Below, in pieces: positions 23,470 through 34,319 of a DNA stretch of 64,000 nt. The stretch covers positions 1 through 64,000 of the forward strand of contig QJNS01000303.1 in NCBI GenBank assembly GCA_004154925.1, in the 5' to 3' direction. The position numbers and the translations under genes were made by a program. Below the pieces are notes generated by a model. It was given only the letters and a program-made list of their open reading frames with translations. It was not told where the DNA came from and did no database searches. This DNA comes from Monosporascus cannonballus. Its lineage: Eukaryota > Ascomycota > Sordariomycetes > Xylariales. The first letter of the stretch is position 1; each line of letters starts with the position of its first letter.

Positions 23470-25992
23470 ATGAGCTCGACCGCGGTGGTACATAGTGGTT
23501 TTGTCGAATACCGGGAACGTCTATCACCAGACATCGGCAAGATGGGCAACTCCTCCTCAACTAGCTACACCCGTATCTGCCAGGTCTGCTCGAGTCTGGA
23601 GTTCAGCTATGATCTAGACGCAACTTATGCTCCTAATGAGTACCGGCCGTACTCTCTGAACTCTGCTGTTACCCTTGGACCCCTCTCGGAGGTCAGACGC
23701 CGCACAGATTGCGCTCTCTGCCGGCTGGTCACAGCAATCCTCGAGAAGGACCGAAATCTCAAGGACGCAGAAGATCCTCGAGGGGAGTGCTTTCTCCGTC
23801 CCGCCACCGGAACCTACCGGACGTATATCGATCGCCGGGATGTCTGCGATGTTTTCTACGGTGGTCACCCGACGAGTCCAATTCGAGGTCATATCATTGT
23901 CCAACAACCGTTAACAGGCCAACCCCACCCGGAGCCAAGACCCGCAAGCAGCCTCGAGGATATCGACTTCCAGCAGGTGCGCCGGTGGCTGAAGGCGTGT
24001 GAAGACGGCCACGCTGCGACCTGCGATCATCGGCCTGCTCAAGATGGTTACCGGGCGGCCGTCAGGATCACCCTCATCGATACCGAGGCGCATAGATTGG
24101 TCGAGTCGTCCACGAGCTGTCGTTTCCTGACCTTGAGCTATGTGTGGGGCGAGAAAGTGGCCAAGTTCGACATGGGGAAGAGCAACGCCGGCAACTTTGC
24201 CAGGCGCCACGAGCCGGGCGCCCTCCGGAGCGAGGTTCACGCCCTCCCCAAAGCCATACAGGACGCCTGGAAGGTCACGCAGGAGCTGGGCGAGCGGTTC
24301 TTGTGGGTCGACGCGCTCTGCATCCAGCAGGACGACCCGGACGAGCTGAAAAGGCAACTCCCGCTCATGGATCGGATATACAACCAGTCAGTCCTCACCA
24401 TTGTTGCCGTCTCCGGAAGGCACGCCGACGAGCCTCTACCCGGCGTGCGGCCGGGCCACCGCACGGCAATCCAACCGGTGGAGCTTGCGGCTCCTTGGGT
24501 CTTCACGGGCGAGATGCCCAGTCTGGACTGGGTGCTTGGGTTGACCAGATACGAGAAGCGCGCCTGGACGCTCCAGGAACGCCTCCTCTGCAAGCGGCGG
24601 CTCTTCTTATCGGATTGGCAGGTCTATTTTCAGTGTTATCAGGTTGTATGGCAGGAGTGCTACCCACAGCCCCGGCAAATCGTACAGAACCCAAACTCCA
24701 TCGAGTTACTCGGCGGCGACTCGGCCTTTTTCAACTTCTCATATGCAAAACTTGGTGGATTCTCTCTTCTCCACGTCCGCCACCTGCAGCCTTGGGACGG
24801 GAACACCCTCCAGCGCCACGACCTCCTCGTCTCGGAGCTCTGCCGGCGCGAGGTCGGGGAGGAAGACAACATCCTTAATGCGTTTGCCGGGATGGTCTCG
24901 TATCTGGAGAGCCTAGGCACTGGACCTATCGAAGCGGGCACTCCCCTCCCCATCATTGACCGCGCGTTGTTGTGGGCCCCCGTCAGCCGCCTGAAGAAGA
25001 GGCCGATTAGCAACGAGGAGGGGCTGCCGAGCTGGTCATGGGTGGCGTGGCACGGGCACGTCCGACACATTTGGAACCATCACGGCCCGGTCCATGAGTT
25101 TCTGGGATACGATTTCCGCAATCTGTCATCCGACGTCTGTGAGTTCTTCATCGAGCGCAACGGGAAACTAGAGCGAATCGAGAGGAACGCACACGCTGAG
25201 GATCCTTCTCGAGGGCTGCCTCCCGTAATCACCGCGGAGGAGTACGGCATGCAGCCCGTAAAGTTCCTACGACAGCCGGTCTTGCACTTCCTAGCTTATA
25301 CGGTTCCTGCGGCGGCCTTTAATTTTCGTGGGGGACGCATCCGGCGGTCGGATTTCGATGGCGACTGGTCGTTCACAATGGCCGTGCCCTCCTACCTCGC
25401 CGTTGCATCAATGCACAACCATTCAGCGGGCGTCTTTCTCAACATCCAGCGAAATTTTTCAGGGGAGCATAGTATCATCTTCTGCCAGACCGAGCAAGAC
25501 GCAGGCCCAGACCCAGGGCCCAGTGAGGAGAATGACGAGGAGTACCCTGCAACCTGGATTCTCGACCACACGGGGCGCAGATGCGGTATCCTCCTCGACC
25601 ACGAGGAGAAGACCAGTGTGGCGGACACCGAGATCGAACAAATCCTGGCGTTTAACGAACAAGGCGAGATGGTCGGGGTCGCGCTGGACTACGAGGATCC
25701 GACAACAGATCGATTCCGGGGCAGCAGGTTTTCACTAGTCCTGCTTTCCAAGTCGAGCACCCTATCAACGCCCCGGGGCGTCAGCCGGCGGGAACAGAAG
25801 CTGAACTCGCGGGGACAACGGGTCATGCTCAAAAGCCTGGCGCCGCCCGAAGGAAACTGGGCTATCACGAATCTTCTTCTGGTCAAGTGCCACGACGAGG
25901 GTCCGTTTGTGACCCGCGTCGGGATAGCACATATATTTGTCCAAGCCTGGGAGGAGGCGGGCCCGGAAATGAAATATCTGAGGCTTGCGTAG
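23470..25992 (+). CDS. HET-domain protein (heterokaryon incompatibility family)
   Basis: One uninterrupted frame of 840 codons from the Met at 23470; the next Met, at 23542, has a better context and is an alternative. The open frame extends further upstream to 23350 without a Met. The N-terminal part has Cys pairs ('ICQVCSSLEF', 'DCALCRLV') common in HET proteins. The HET domain then shows its three signature blocks: 'RFLTLSYVWGEK', 'LPKAIQDAWKVTQELGERFLWVDALCIQQDDPDELKRQLPLMDRIYNQSVLTIVAVSG', and 'KRAWTLQERLLCKRRLFLSDWQVYFQC'. The C-terminal half is the variable region. HET domains trigger cell death on fusion with an incompatible partner or after NLR signalling. The gene starts about 0.7 kb downstream of a DUF3435 relic on the same strand, a setting in which HET genes are often Starship cargo. 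No intron is needed and no defect is visible. Confidence 0.93.
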   Translation: MSSTAVVHSGFVEYRERLSPDIGKMGNSSSTSYTRICQVCSSLEFSYDLDATYAPNEYRPYSLNSAVTLGPLSEVRRRTDCALCRLVTAILEKDRNLKDAEDPRGECFLRPATGTYRTYIDRRDVCDVFYGGHPTSPIRGHIIVQQPLTGQPHPEPRPASSLEDIDFQQVRRWLKACEDGHAATCDHRPAQDGYRAAVRITLIDTEAHRLVESSTSCRFLTLSYVWGEKVAKFDMGKSNAGNFARRHEPGALRSEVHALPKAIQDAWKVTQELGERFLWVDALCIQQDDPDELKRQLPLMDRIYNQSVLTIVAVSGRHADEPLPGVRPGHRTAIQPVELAAPWVFTGEMPSLDWVLGLTRYEKRAWTLQERLLCKRRLFLSDWQVYFQCYQVVWQECYPQPRQIVQNPNSIELLGGDSAFFNFSYAKLGGFSLLHVRHLQPWDGNTLQRHDLLVSELCRREVGEEDNILNAFAGMVSYLESLGTGPIEAGTPLPIIDRALLWAPVSRLKKRPISNEEGLPSWSWVAWHGHVRHIWNHHGPVHEFLGYDFRNLSSDVCEFFIERNGKLERIERNAHAEDPSRGLPPVITAEEYGMQPVKFLRQPVLHFLAYTVPAAAFNFRGGRIRRSDFDGDWSFTMAVPSYLAVASMHNHSAGVFLNIQRNFSGEHSIIFCQTEQDAGPDPGPSEENDEEYPATWILDHTGRRCGILLDHEEKTSVADTEIEQILAFNEQGEMVGVALDYEDPTTDRFRGSRFSLVLLSKSSTLSTPRGVSRREQKLNSRGQRVMLKSLAPPEGNWAITNLLLVKCHDEGPFVTRVGIAHIFVQAWEEAGPEMKYLRLA

Positions 25993-26520
25993 TAGCGCCT
26001 AGTACAGGTATAATATATTCGAAGCTGAACACCTGGCATGGATGATCTGTCCCGACCCAGGCGCGACACCGCGTAAAATTGGGACTCCGGATGCTGCCCG
26101 AGGATACGCGGCCAAGCGATCAACGAGCGGGCTCACTCCAGTCAAACCCTCAGGGTGCACACTGGAGAAGTTCCGCTATAGCTTAAACACCAGAGATATC
26201 CCCCTGGTAGTGATATTCTGCCGCCGAAACGAATTGTCTCTTGCTTAGGAAGCCACACCACCTGCTAGTACATATTTCGATGCATCAGAAGCACAGTAGG
26301 AAGCTGTGAAACCGATATTCTAGTATAGACATGGTGAAGAGTAAATATGGGTTATAGATTCATCGCAACCTAAGTCTCCGAATGAACGTGTGCGCAAGTG
26401 CGCTGCTAGTAGAGGAGTAAACAAGTATATGCACATGAGGTCATTGGGCAACTTCCCAGTCATAATGCAGGACTGTAAGAATTAGCACCGTTAGCTGGTT
26501 CGACCCTGTGATTGCCGTAT

Positions 26521-26630
26521 TGCATTTCCGCTTTTTTCCCAAAAATATTTTTAAATAAAATACTTTAAATTCTGAGGACTTTTAAAAATTATTTATATTT
26601 TTAAACTAATTTTTAATAAAACAGCACCCT
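26521..26630. repeat. Short AT-rich patch
   Basis: About 110 bp made mostly of A and T runs (AATATTTTTAAATAAAATAC and similar) stand out sharply from balanced surrounding DNA. The texture resembles the RIP-degraded DNA at the right end of the window, so it may be a remnant of a small repeat. No terminal repeats or target duplication are visible. Confidence 0.4.
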
Positions 26631-27615
26631 AGGTCGTGTTTCGTATACGTAAGGGCCTTATCAACCCCATGGATAGGTACAGAATGAAGTCAAGTTTGTA
26701 GGCTCCTTTCTCTTAAACAACGCCGCTCCATTCCTCGCGGAGGGAGTAGGCTAAACTGATATCCAATCCATTGGAGTGGACGACACAACCGAGCGGGCGC
26801 GACCACTTGACGAGCTCTTGCCCCGGGATGAATATATGCCCGATGCTTTAGTTCTCGGTGCTCTGGGAGAGCGTCTTACGCCGCAGTGTAACTACATGGT
26901 GCATAAAAGTTTACTCCATGTCAAGTACAAAGCTAGACAAAGTTAGACAAAGCCCCCAGCTAACGCCCTCTCTTCCAGGCCGCCCACACACAATTTTCCC
27001 CGGATTCCATCAAGAAGAGGAAGTCCCGAGTACATTCCAGCAACAGGCTTCAGGGAATTCGTGGATAATACTCCCAGTAGCCAACCCAGACGACACGACT
27101 CACAAGGGGGGACATCACAGTTTTCTACATTCAACAATCTCCATTGTTGGAGAACTAACTTGTCCCTTCCCCCTCCTCACTATCATTGGCATATAACACC
27201 CTCCCGCCCGTCTAGTGATCTTTCGAGTCTAAGTCCAGTTGGCTAGGATACTCTTCCTCCTTCGATGACTGGTTGGTACCGTGCGCCCTAGGACGGTCAC
27301 GTCATTTATTAGTAAACAGCCGACGTGAAGCAGCGCAAAAGTGGATTTACTCACGGCCAGAATTGCGAACCTACAGCAACCAAGTCCGCGTCTTGGGTTT
27401 TCTTCCCCTTTTCGGTCGACTTGCCTGAGAACTTTCCAGATTTCCTGCTCGCCTTCCCAGGCCCTCCAGCACTCGTTGATCCTGCAGAGACACCTATTTT
27501 AGATACTCGACTTGAGATGTCCCACTTAAAGCAGGGACACCCACCAGCGTGGTCCATCTTCGGGAACCCGGGGATTCTTTCGGTGGCTAGGTGAACATCG
27601 GATAGTGTAGATGGG

Positions 27616-27651
27616 AATAGGCGTAGCAATAGGCGTAGCAAAAGGAGTAGC
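27616..27651. repeat. 12-bp tandem repeat, three copies
   Basis: The unit AATAGGCGTAGC occurs at 27616-27627 and 27628-27639, followed by a third, diverged copy AAAAGGAGTAGC at 27640-27651. The period is a multiple of three. Confidence 0.85.
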
Positions 27652-28465
27652 GGTTTTCCTCTTCGATGCTCTCTCCAACTTAGAAGACGTAGCTGATCAC
27701 CTCTGGCCACAATAATTCCAATCCGGGGAAACGGACATATTTATACAAAATTGATCGTTAGTCTAGGTGGCCACAGCTCCAAAGATATCGACTATGATGA
27801 CAGCTTAATTCTAGCAAGGACTGTTCACGGGACGTTACACTATCCAGCCGACTACCTCTAATATACATTCTGGTTTTGGACAGAGCCAACCGTAGTCCGA
27901 AGATTTCTTTGAACGGAACTGGTATAGTCAGTTATTCACCATGTTATATTCTAGTTTTAGAGCCGGCCAATCAAATGGCTCACCAGCTCTATCGACCGGT
28001 GGCTTGAAGTTTTGGGTACATATCGTTTCGCCCATCTGCATTCTGGTTTTGCGGAAGGCCAATTATATATGAGGACCTGGCCGAAAGAGCTAAGCTTCCT
28101 GCACAACCGCCAAATCGATAGGTAAATATGTGACGACACTCCTGCAGTATGGTTTTGTTATGACCCAACCAAATAACAGCCGTTATTCTCGGCACCCAAC
28201 CTGTCAGGACGTCTGGCTTCGTAGTAGCCAATTACTTTACGCCCAGTGCATAATATACCCACTGACCTGCTTGAGATGTAGAGAACTCAGCGAGGCTCCC
28301 AGCACGTACAGCCGCTGTATATAGGTACACAACGGCACTTAATCCCACCGGCCTACACACCTACCCAACTTTCCACCATCTTTTGCACACAACAAGACTC
28401 AACGACCACGCTGCTCATACAACACTCAAGGCTACTCATTCAACACTCGAGTTGACACAGACAAC

Positions 28466-31400
28466 ATGAATTCAAATGAATGGGAATTACACAGGCCAAC
28501 TATTGAGCGCCTCTATCTTGAGGAAGGATTTACAATGGACCGGGTGGCTGCTTATATGAAGGACATGCATGGGTTTGTCAAGAAGTAAGTACAGCCTTGT
28601 CGCTCTCCTGGCATATACTAACAGTGGTGCGAAGGAAAAGCCAGTTCGAATACAAACTCGCGAAGTGGGGTGTCCGCAAGAATGCCACGAGAGACGAGTG
28701 GCAGTACCTTCGTCGCCAAATGCAGAAGAGGGAAGGGAAGATATCGGAAGTCACCATCCGCGGTCGTATAATCCCAGAACATAAGATCCGTAGAGAAATG
28801 CAGAGATACACGACCATTCCTACCGCCAGAGAGTTCCAGGCAGGGTGTAAGTTTGGACCAGAGCCACACTGAGAGTCTAGATTAACGATCATTTTTCAGT
28901 ACCGAGTCCCAAGACGCCTGAGGGCGACATCATTCGCGTCGTGAGTCCGAGCCTCGGAGGCCTTCAACATCCATGGCCAAATAACCTCCCTTGGTTTCAG
29001 TTTAAGGAACAGGTACCCTTCAGCAAGTACTGCCGCTTACCATTTACTAATCTTTTGAGGCTAATAGTATGCAAGCCCTCTCCTGGTCGGCCCCTTTTCT
29101 CAACTCTCTGTTTGCACGGTCTGAATTCTCAAATGCCTTGCACCTTACTCTGGGACCCAAAGCTCACTCTTGCTTACAAACGGTACACTCGATTCCAGAG
29201 GCTATTTCTGCAACAATCGCCAACTTCGCCAAATCCATTCCTGAACTTGGAAAAGGAGAGGGCATAAAGACCCAGCAGCTCTGTTATGCCGGAGATATGA
29301 ATTCGATGGCCACGCAGCTTCTTGTGGTCCTCCTTTTCCGGCTTTCAAACAAACTTCACGAAGACCTGATCGATCATGGGATACAAACTATGGATGACGA
29401 TCTCATTATTCATCTAATTGAGGAGATCTCGAAAAACAACTCAGCATTTCTGGGAGACCTTCTTAGATCTCGTAACCACACCAGCGATGCTATCAAGGAA
29501 GCTGTGTACGCCTCCGCAGTTCGAAAAAGCAAGCATGAGATTGCCTCGCAATTCCTTAAAGCTGGCGTTGATCCAAACCTGCCTGTTCTTATGATTATCT
29601 TCCCAGAATCCAACATTAGACGGGGGAAGGCTTCCATAAGCTGGAGAAGCCGGCCTCTATTCAAGCCAAGTGGTCTGGAGATAGCTGCTTATCGACTCGA
29701 TACAAGGCTCGCCCTGATGCTGCTCGAAGCGGGAGCTACTATTGACCGAAATAGTACCCCTCTTCTAGAGCTCGTAGCAGCCGGCAATAATGATGATCGC
29801 GCCGTTGAAATTGCGCGGCTGCTAGTCAGCGCTGGAACTAAACTCGACTGGCCGCGCACTCCGGTATCGCCCAAGTACTATCGTCTATCGCCACTTGCGT
29901 TAGCAATCGCCAGAAATAACAACAGATTGGCGCAGTTCTTGATAGAGAAGGGAACCAACACAGAGATTTGTGAGCGCTCGTCCTCGCCCTACGTCACCCG
30001 GATAAGGAGATCATGGTTGAAGCAGCCTGATGCTTCGGAGGGCTGGGGAGGTGATTATCTAGATTCACTCGATGCAGGGTACACAGCGCTACATGTAGCC
30101 ATCGTCGCGGAAAACATCGAGATGACTAATCAGCTACTCCGGCCGATTCTCAACAGGACCAGTATCTTACCAAAACGGGCTCTGAAAGAAATCTTCGTCA
30201 CTGCGTGCTGGGCGGGGGACTTAGAAACGGCGGAGAAGCTACTGGACTTGGATATTGATTTGAATGAGGGATGGGAGCTGGGAATCACTCCTCTCGTTGC
30301 AACCGCTGTAAGTCAGTTTCAAGCTCATAACTCAGCCCGGTTTCTTTTTTGCCTTGGAGGTTATCGGATGTTCCAATGGAAAGCTTAGCGACTCCTGTTG
30401 GTCATGCGAGACCTACCTAGTTCATGAAACGGCCAGTTGTATGTACATGCCTTTCCAGTGGACACGTCCGCTCTTTATGCTTCCTCAAATGGCCCGTACT
30501 CGATGGTATCCATTATTCGTTTGCGAATATTCATGGCCCCCTGATATCGACCAAACAGCGTAAATGCTAACCTGTATGCTACAGTGGAACCCGGACACCC
30601 AACTGGCCGAGAGTCTCATGCGGCTTGGTGCTCGCGTGGATCCATTAAACCAGAAATTTGCAAGCTCTTCTAAAAGCCCGTCCGCGCTACACGTTGCGGC
30701 TTTCTATGGAAACAATGCCTTGGTACAATTGCTACTGGACGCTGGAGCTAACCCGAACCTGCGGTTTACGCCGTTAAGAGAGGGGGAAATTCTATACAGT
30801 TGGCTGATTCCTTGTGGCCACACAAGTCCGTTCCAATTCGCTATGGGAAGCGGCGATCCGTAAGTCCTCTTTGGAGTCATTTCCTCTCTTTTATTACTTA
30901 GACTGCGAGGCATAAGTCCACCGAAGGGACTTCCGGAAGTTTCCAACCCCAAGAAATGCAGCTTCCGACAGCTCCCGTGTACTCGCATAATTAAAGAACA
31001 ATTGCTCACCTCTGACGTTTCAGTGCCACGGCGGCTCTGCTATATCCTCAAGCAGATCTACTCGGGGGAGAACTGAGCCAGGCTTTAACTATGAGAAATG
31101 AACAACTTGTTTCAGCTCTGATGTCACGGACACCGGATATCCTGTCTTCCGATCATAACGGCGGGGCGGTCCTAGAAGCGGCTGTAACATCCGGCAATAC
31201 TCGAGTCGTCACACTGTTCTTCTCCTCAGGTGGCCGTTACCAGCCAAGGGCGCTCTTCAAAGCAGTCGAGGCAGCTATCGTGTCGAAAGATATCACGATT
31301 GTGGAGTTCCTATCAGAGCACCGTTCTCTGGGGCCCATTGATAAATACGAAGCCTCAGCATTGATCCGTTCCATAGAGAAAAGGGAGTGGCGTGTGGTAC

Positions 31401-32659
31401 ATCTACTTTTACGGGATCCTTTTCTAGCATGCCCGGGAAAGGAGCATTTAATCTATCAATATGACGACGGTAGAGCCGCCGATCGTCCAGATACCCCGTT
31501 GGGTGCTGCTATCCTTTCCGGAAATTTGTTGGTCATAGAGGAAATGCTTCGTCGCGGGTATCGACCTTACTTGAGGGAGGTCCAGATGCTAATGGATGAC
31601 GAAACCAGGATTCCACAAATAATACCAAGCAATGTGGCGAGTCTAATTTGGCCATTTCTTGCACCGTCCAGTATGGACCTTACTGGACGTCAGGGACTCC
31701 TCGAACTTGCCATTAACCACGGCACGGTCCAAAGGGTGCGCGAATGGATGCCACTTGTTGGACCCCTCAATTACTGCGTCGGGGCTCGAACGCCTCTACA
31801 ACAAGCGGTTGAGGGGGATAAGATTGTCCTAGCTCGCCTTCTCATCCACGCTGGCGCCGAAGTAAACGCGCCTGCATACTTTGATTGTGGAGTAACAGCA
31901 CTGCAGGCTGCGGCTATCCATGGGAACCTCGACATGGCTACTTTACTAGTCACGCAGAAAGCTGATGTAAATGCGCCAGCAGCAAGATGGCTCGGTCGCA
32001 CGGCCCTCGAAGCTGCGGCGGAGCATGGAAGACTCGACATGGTGCGTTTTCTCCTTGAAAGTGGCGCAAATCTGGAAGGCCCGATGAGAATTCACTACGT
32101 CCGATCCGTCGGTTTCGCAATGGAGCAAGGCCATCTTGCAGTAGCGAAATATTTGAAGGAGCACGGGGATTGGACGGATAGGGATCAAGAGCTTCACGAT
32201 ACAGCGGGAGTGCTCGATGGACCTTGTCACTTTGTCTACAATGAAGAAACACAAGACTGGAAGATAAGATGGATGAAGTACAACAAGAACATAGATGACT
32301 ATTGTAGTGTGGCATATTCGGATAGAGATACGGACGACGACTCATACAGTGAATCCTTAGACGATACGGCAGAATACGCGAATCTCCGCAGTCGAACAGA
32401 AGGCGCAATCCTACCGGCGATGGAATTCACCGACGGGACCATGGATCACTACTTCAACTTTGAAGCTTTTCTGGAGGAACAATTGGAGGGGAGCCAAGTA
32501 GCGATGCCGCAATCAACGATTAATTGGATTACGGAGGTTGATGCCAGCGCAGAAGAAGGGGATACAGAGAAGCAAGGTGCGCTCTGGGGGCCGATGCTGA
32601 CAGGAGAAGAAGGGTTTCCTAATATCGTCGATGATAGCGGTTTGTGGAGTATTCGGTGA
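28466..32659 (+). CDS. Clr5-domain, ankyrin-repeat protein
   Basis: Six exons fit in phase: 28466-28584, 28635-28846, 28900-29026, 29068-30307, 30585-30859 and 31024-32659, giving 1202 residues. The first two exons make a Clr5 domain: 'EWELHRPTIERLYLEEGFTMDRVAAYMKDMHGFVKKSQFEYKLAKWGVRKN' (about residues 5-55), a helical module found at the N-terminus of many fungal proteins with repeat C-termini. The central and C-terminal parts hold ankyrin repeats, clearest at 'SALHVAAFYGNNALVQLLLDAGANPN' and 'TALQAAAIHGNLDMATLLVTQKADVNAPAARWLGRTALEAAAEHGRLDMVRFLLESGANLEG'. The last 150 residues are acidic. The function is unknown; such proteins are expanded in filamentous ascomycetes and are thought to act in recognition or signalling. 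The exon 3-4 intron is only 41 nt. The 277 nt intron 4 has partly coding-like text and may hide another exon. Confidence 0.82.
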
Positions 32660-33630
32660 TCAACAGGTTGGTTTGGGTAGTGTTTCGCATAGTATCGTTA
32701 CTCTCGCACAGAATCCGACCGTCGAATTGGGAGGATGTTGATGATAGATGGGACCTACACATCTCAATCATGCGCCGCAATGACAATCTGAGTCGGAGAC
32801 ATGGTATCCCATTGAACCGCTATCCGGAACTTTTAAACCATGCGTTCAATCACTGGAGAGGTGCCAAATTTAACAGTGTGCGGGCAGAATTTGCTTGAAT
32901 AAAGTGTTTAATGCTTGGGAGTGAGCGGGTGTATGTCGGACGAATTCAGCTAGCTACCCTGGACCAGAGCCCCTTTCTTGTGGGCATTGAACACTTGTGG
33001 ACATTGAACACCATACGAAGACAGACCAAACCATGACCATGGTTGCCCAGTATCGTAGCCTGCCCCCCCTGTCAAAAACCCAAACAATTCGTTCCACACT
33101 CGGCACCAACAGTCAGGTTTAAAGCTTTTACCTAGCCACTCGCTCTGTCGACTTCGATCCAGTCTGCCTGCCGCTACGATAGGGGGCGGCGGAACCGGAA
33201 CACTCCTTGGCCGCTACTAACTAATGAAATAAGGAAAGAGAAGGGGGACACCTGATGCTAGTAGTGGTTGAACCCGTCAATGCTCCTAGCACTTAGGAGG
33301 ACGACGCGGTAGAGCACGGACATGGCTGCATTTGTGCTTACACTCATGGATGGGACATGCTCCCCGCGTAGAAGTGCATGCGTTTGGGTTATGTTCGTGG
33401 GGAGAGCGTTGCTGGGTGGAGGACGAAGTCAATTATTGGTAGAATTGAGTCGGTCAGTCGAGTCACGGTGCGGTTGCATGAGTTCTTTTCCCACCAAGGA
33501 TGTTTATGTATTATTTAAACGCCCATTCATGCAATATCGTCATTATTCCTTCTCTCATTACTCTTTGTAAATGGCCAATGAATCAAGTGGCCCCTTGCCA
33601 TCTCAGACCGAATGATCAGGACACATGGCC
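32660..33630. other. Intergenic region between convergent genes
   Basis: About 970 bp between the stop of the Clr5-ankyrin gene (+) and the stop of the small secreted protein gene (-). The frames at 32644-32898 and 33322-33570 show no recognisable feature. No repeats of note apart from a short partial duplication of ATTGAACAC at about 32985-33010. Confidence 0.45.
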
Positions 33631-34319
33631 TTAGTAGGTGACGGGCTCCAGAGTCAAATCGACAGGCTCGCAGGACGGGTTCTGCGGGGGGCTGGTGAAG
33701 ACCCAGGAGATGGAGCGATAATAATAGCCACCCACAAACTGATAGCAGAGGTGCCAATTCATGAGGTTGCCCTGGGTCTGCACGGGGTTGGGGTACGTCT
33801 CGTTGAAGGAGGAGTCGTCGTAGCCGCCGGGCATGTACAGCTTCATGGTGTCCTCGACGAAGCCGATCAAGGTCCACGACTCGCTGGGACTGAACTGGCC
33901 CACCGCCACGTTGCTGCCCCAGCTCGGGTAGAACTCCAGGGGGCTCGGCTGCGTCGCCGGCTCGCCGTTCGGGTCCGTGTAGTGCAGCAGCCAGCTCAGC
34001 CACCCGGGCTGGTACACCTCGCCCGTTTCCGGGCTGTAGCTGCTGTAGTCGAAGTAGAACTGGTTGTAGTTGCTGCTCTCGTCGACCGGGCCCTCCCTGT
34101 AGCATAGGCCCTCCATGGCGGCGCCGGTGTGGCAGGCTCCGGCATAGCCTGTAAGGGTTGTTAGTGTTCCGATCAGGTAGGGGCCGGACGACGAGGCGGC
34201 ATACCGTCGATGGACTTGTCTGTCTTGCCGGTGATGTGCAGCGTAAACGGCCCCGTCGTGTTCGAGGCGATCGCAGTGGAGGCCAAAGCGGCCGCGGCCA
34301 GGGTAAGCTTGAAAGCCAT
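33631..34319 (-). CDS. Small secreted protein with four cysteines (unknown function)
   Basis: Two exons, 34319-34205 and 34148-33631, with a 56 nt intron (GTATGC donor, CTAAC branch point, ACAG acceptor) that splits a Gly codon, encode 210 residues. The N-terminus is a clear signal peptide ('MAFKLTLAAAALASTAIAS', with cleavage likely after Ala-Ser). The mature part contains four Cys ('ACHTG', 'LCYREG', 'LCYQF', 'SCEP'), enough for two disulphides, and is rich in Tyr, Ser, Pro and Trp. There are no membrane helices and no enzyme motif. Small secreted proteins of this shape are common among fungal cell-surface or host-interaction proteins. I recognise the general class but cannot name a specific domain family. 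Gene structure is well supported; function is open. Confidence 0.82.

Larger units (their letters stand above)
25993..28465. other. Gene-free stretch between HET and Clr5-ankyrin genes
   Basis: No gene is recognised in about 2.5 kb. A 119-codon frame on the minus strand (27351-27710) has a Leu/Arg-rich start created by a 12-bp tandem repeat and a Lys/Ser-rich end; I cannot assign it. An AT-rich patch lies at 26521-26630. Four related motifs of the form ATTCTGGTTTTG followed closely by GCCAAC/T occur at about 27867, 27947, 28039 and 28147. The leader of the Clr5 gene (about 28330-28465) is C/A/T-rich with little G, as expected for a transcribed 5' region. Confidence 0.45.

Noticed and set aside
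27616..27651. CRISPR-like short repeats
   Set aside because: The repeats are directly adjacent, without spacers, and the organism is a fungus.
27351..27710. 119-codon minus-strand frame with Leu/Arg-rich start
   Set aside because: The Leu/Arg run comes from the 12-bp tandem repeat; the remainder is low-complexity. It stays unannotated.
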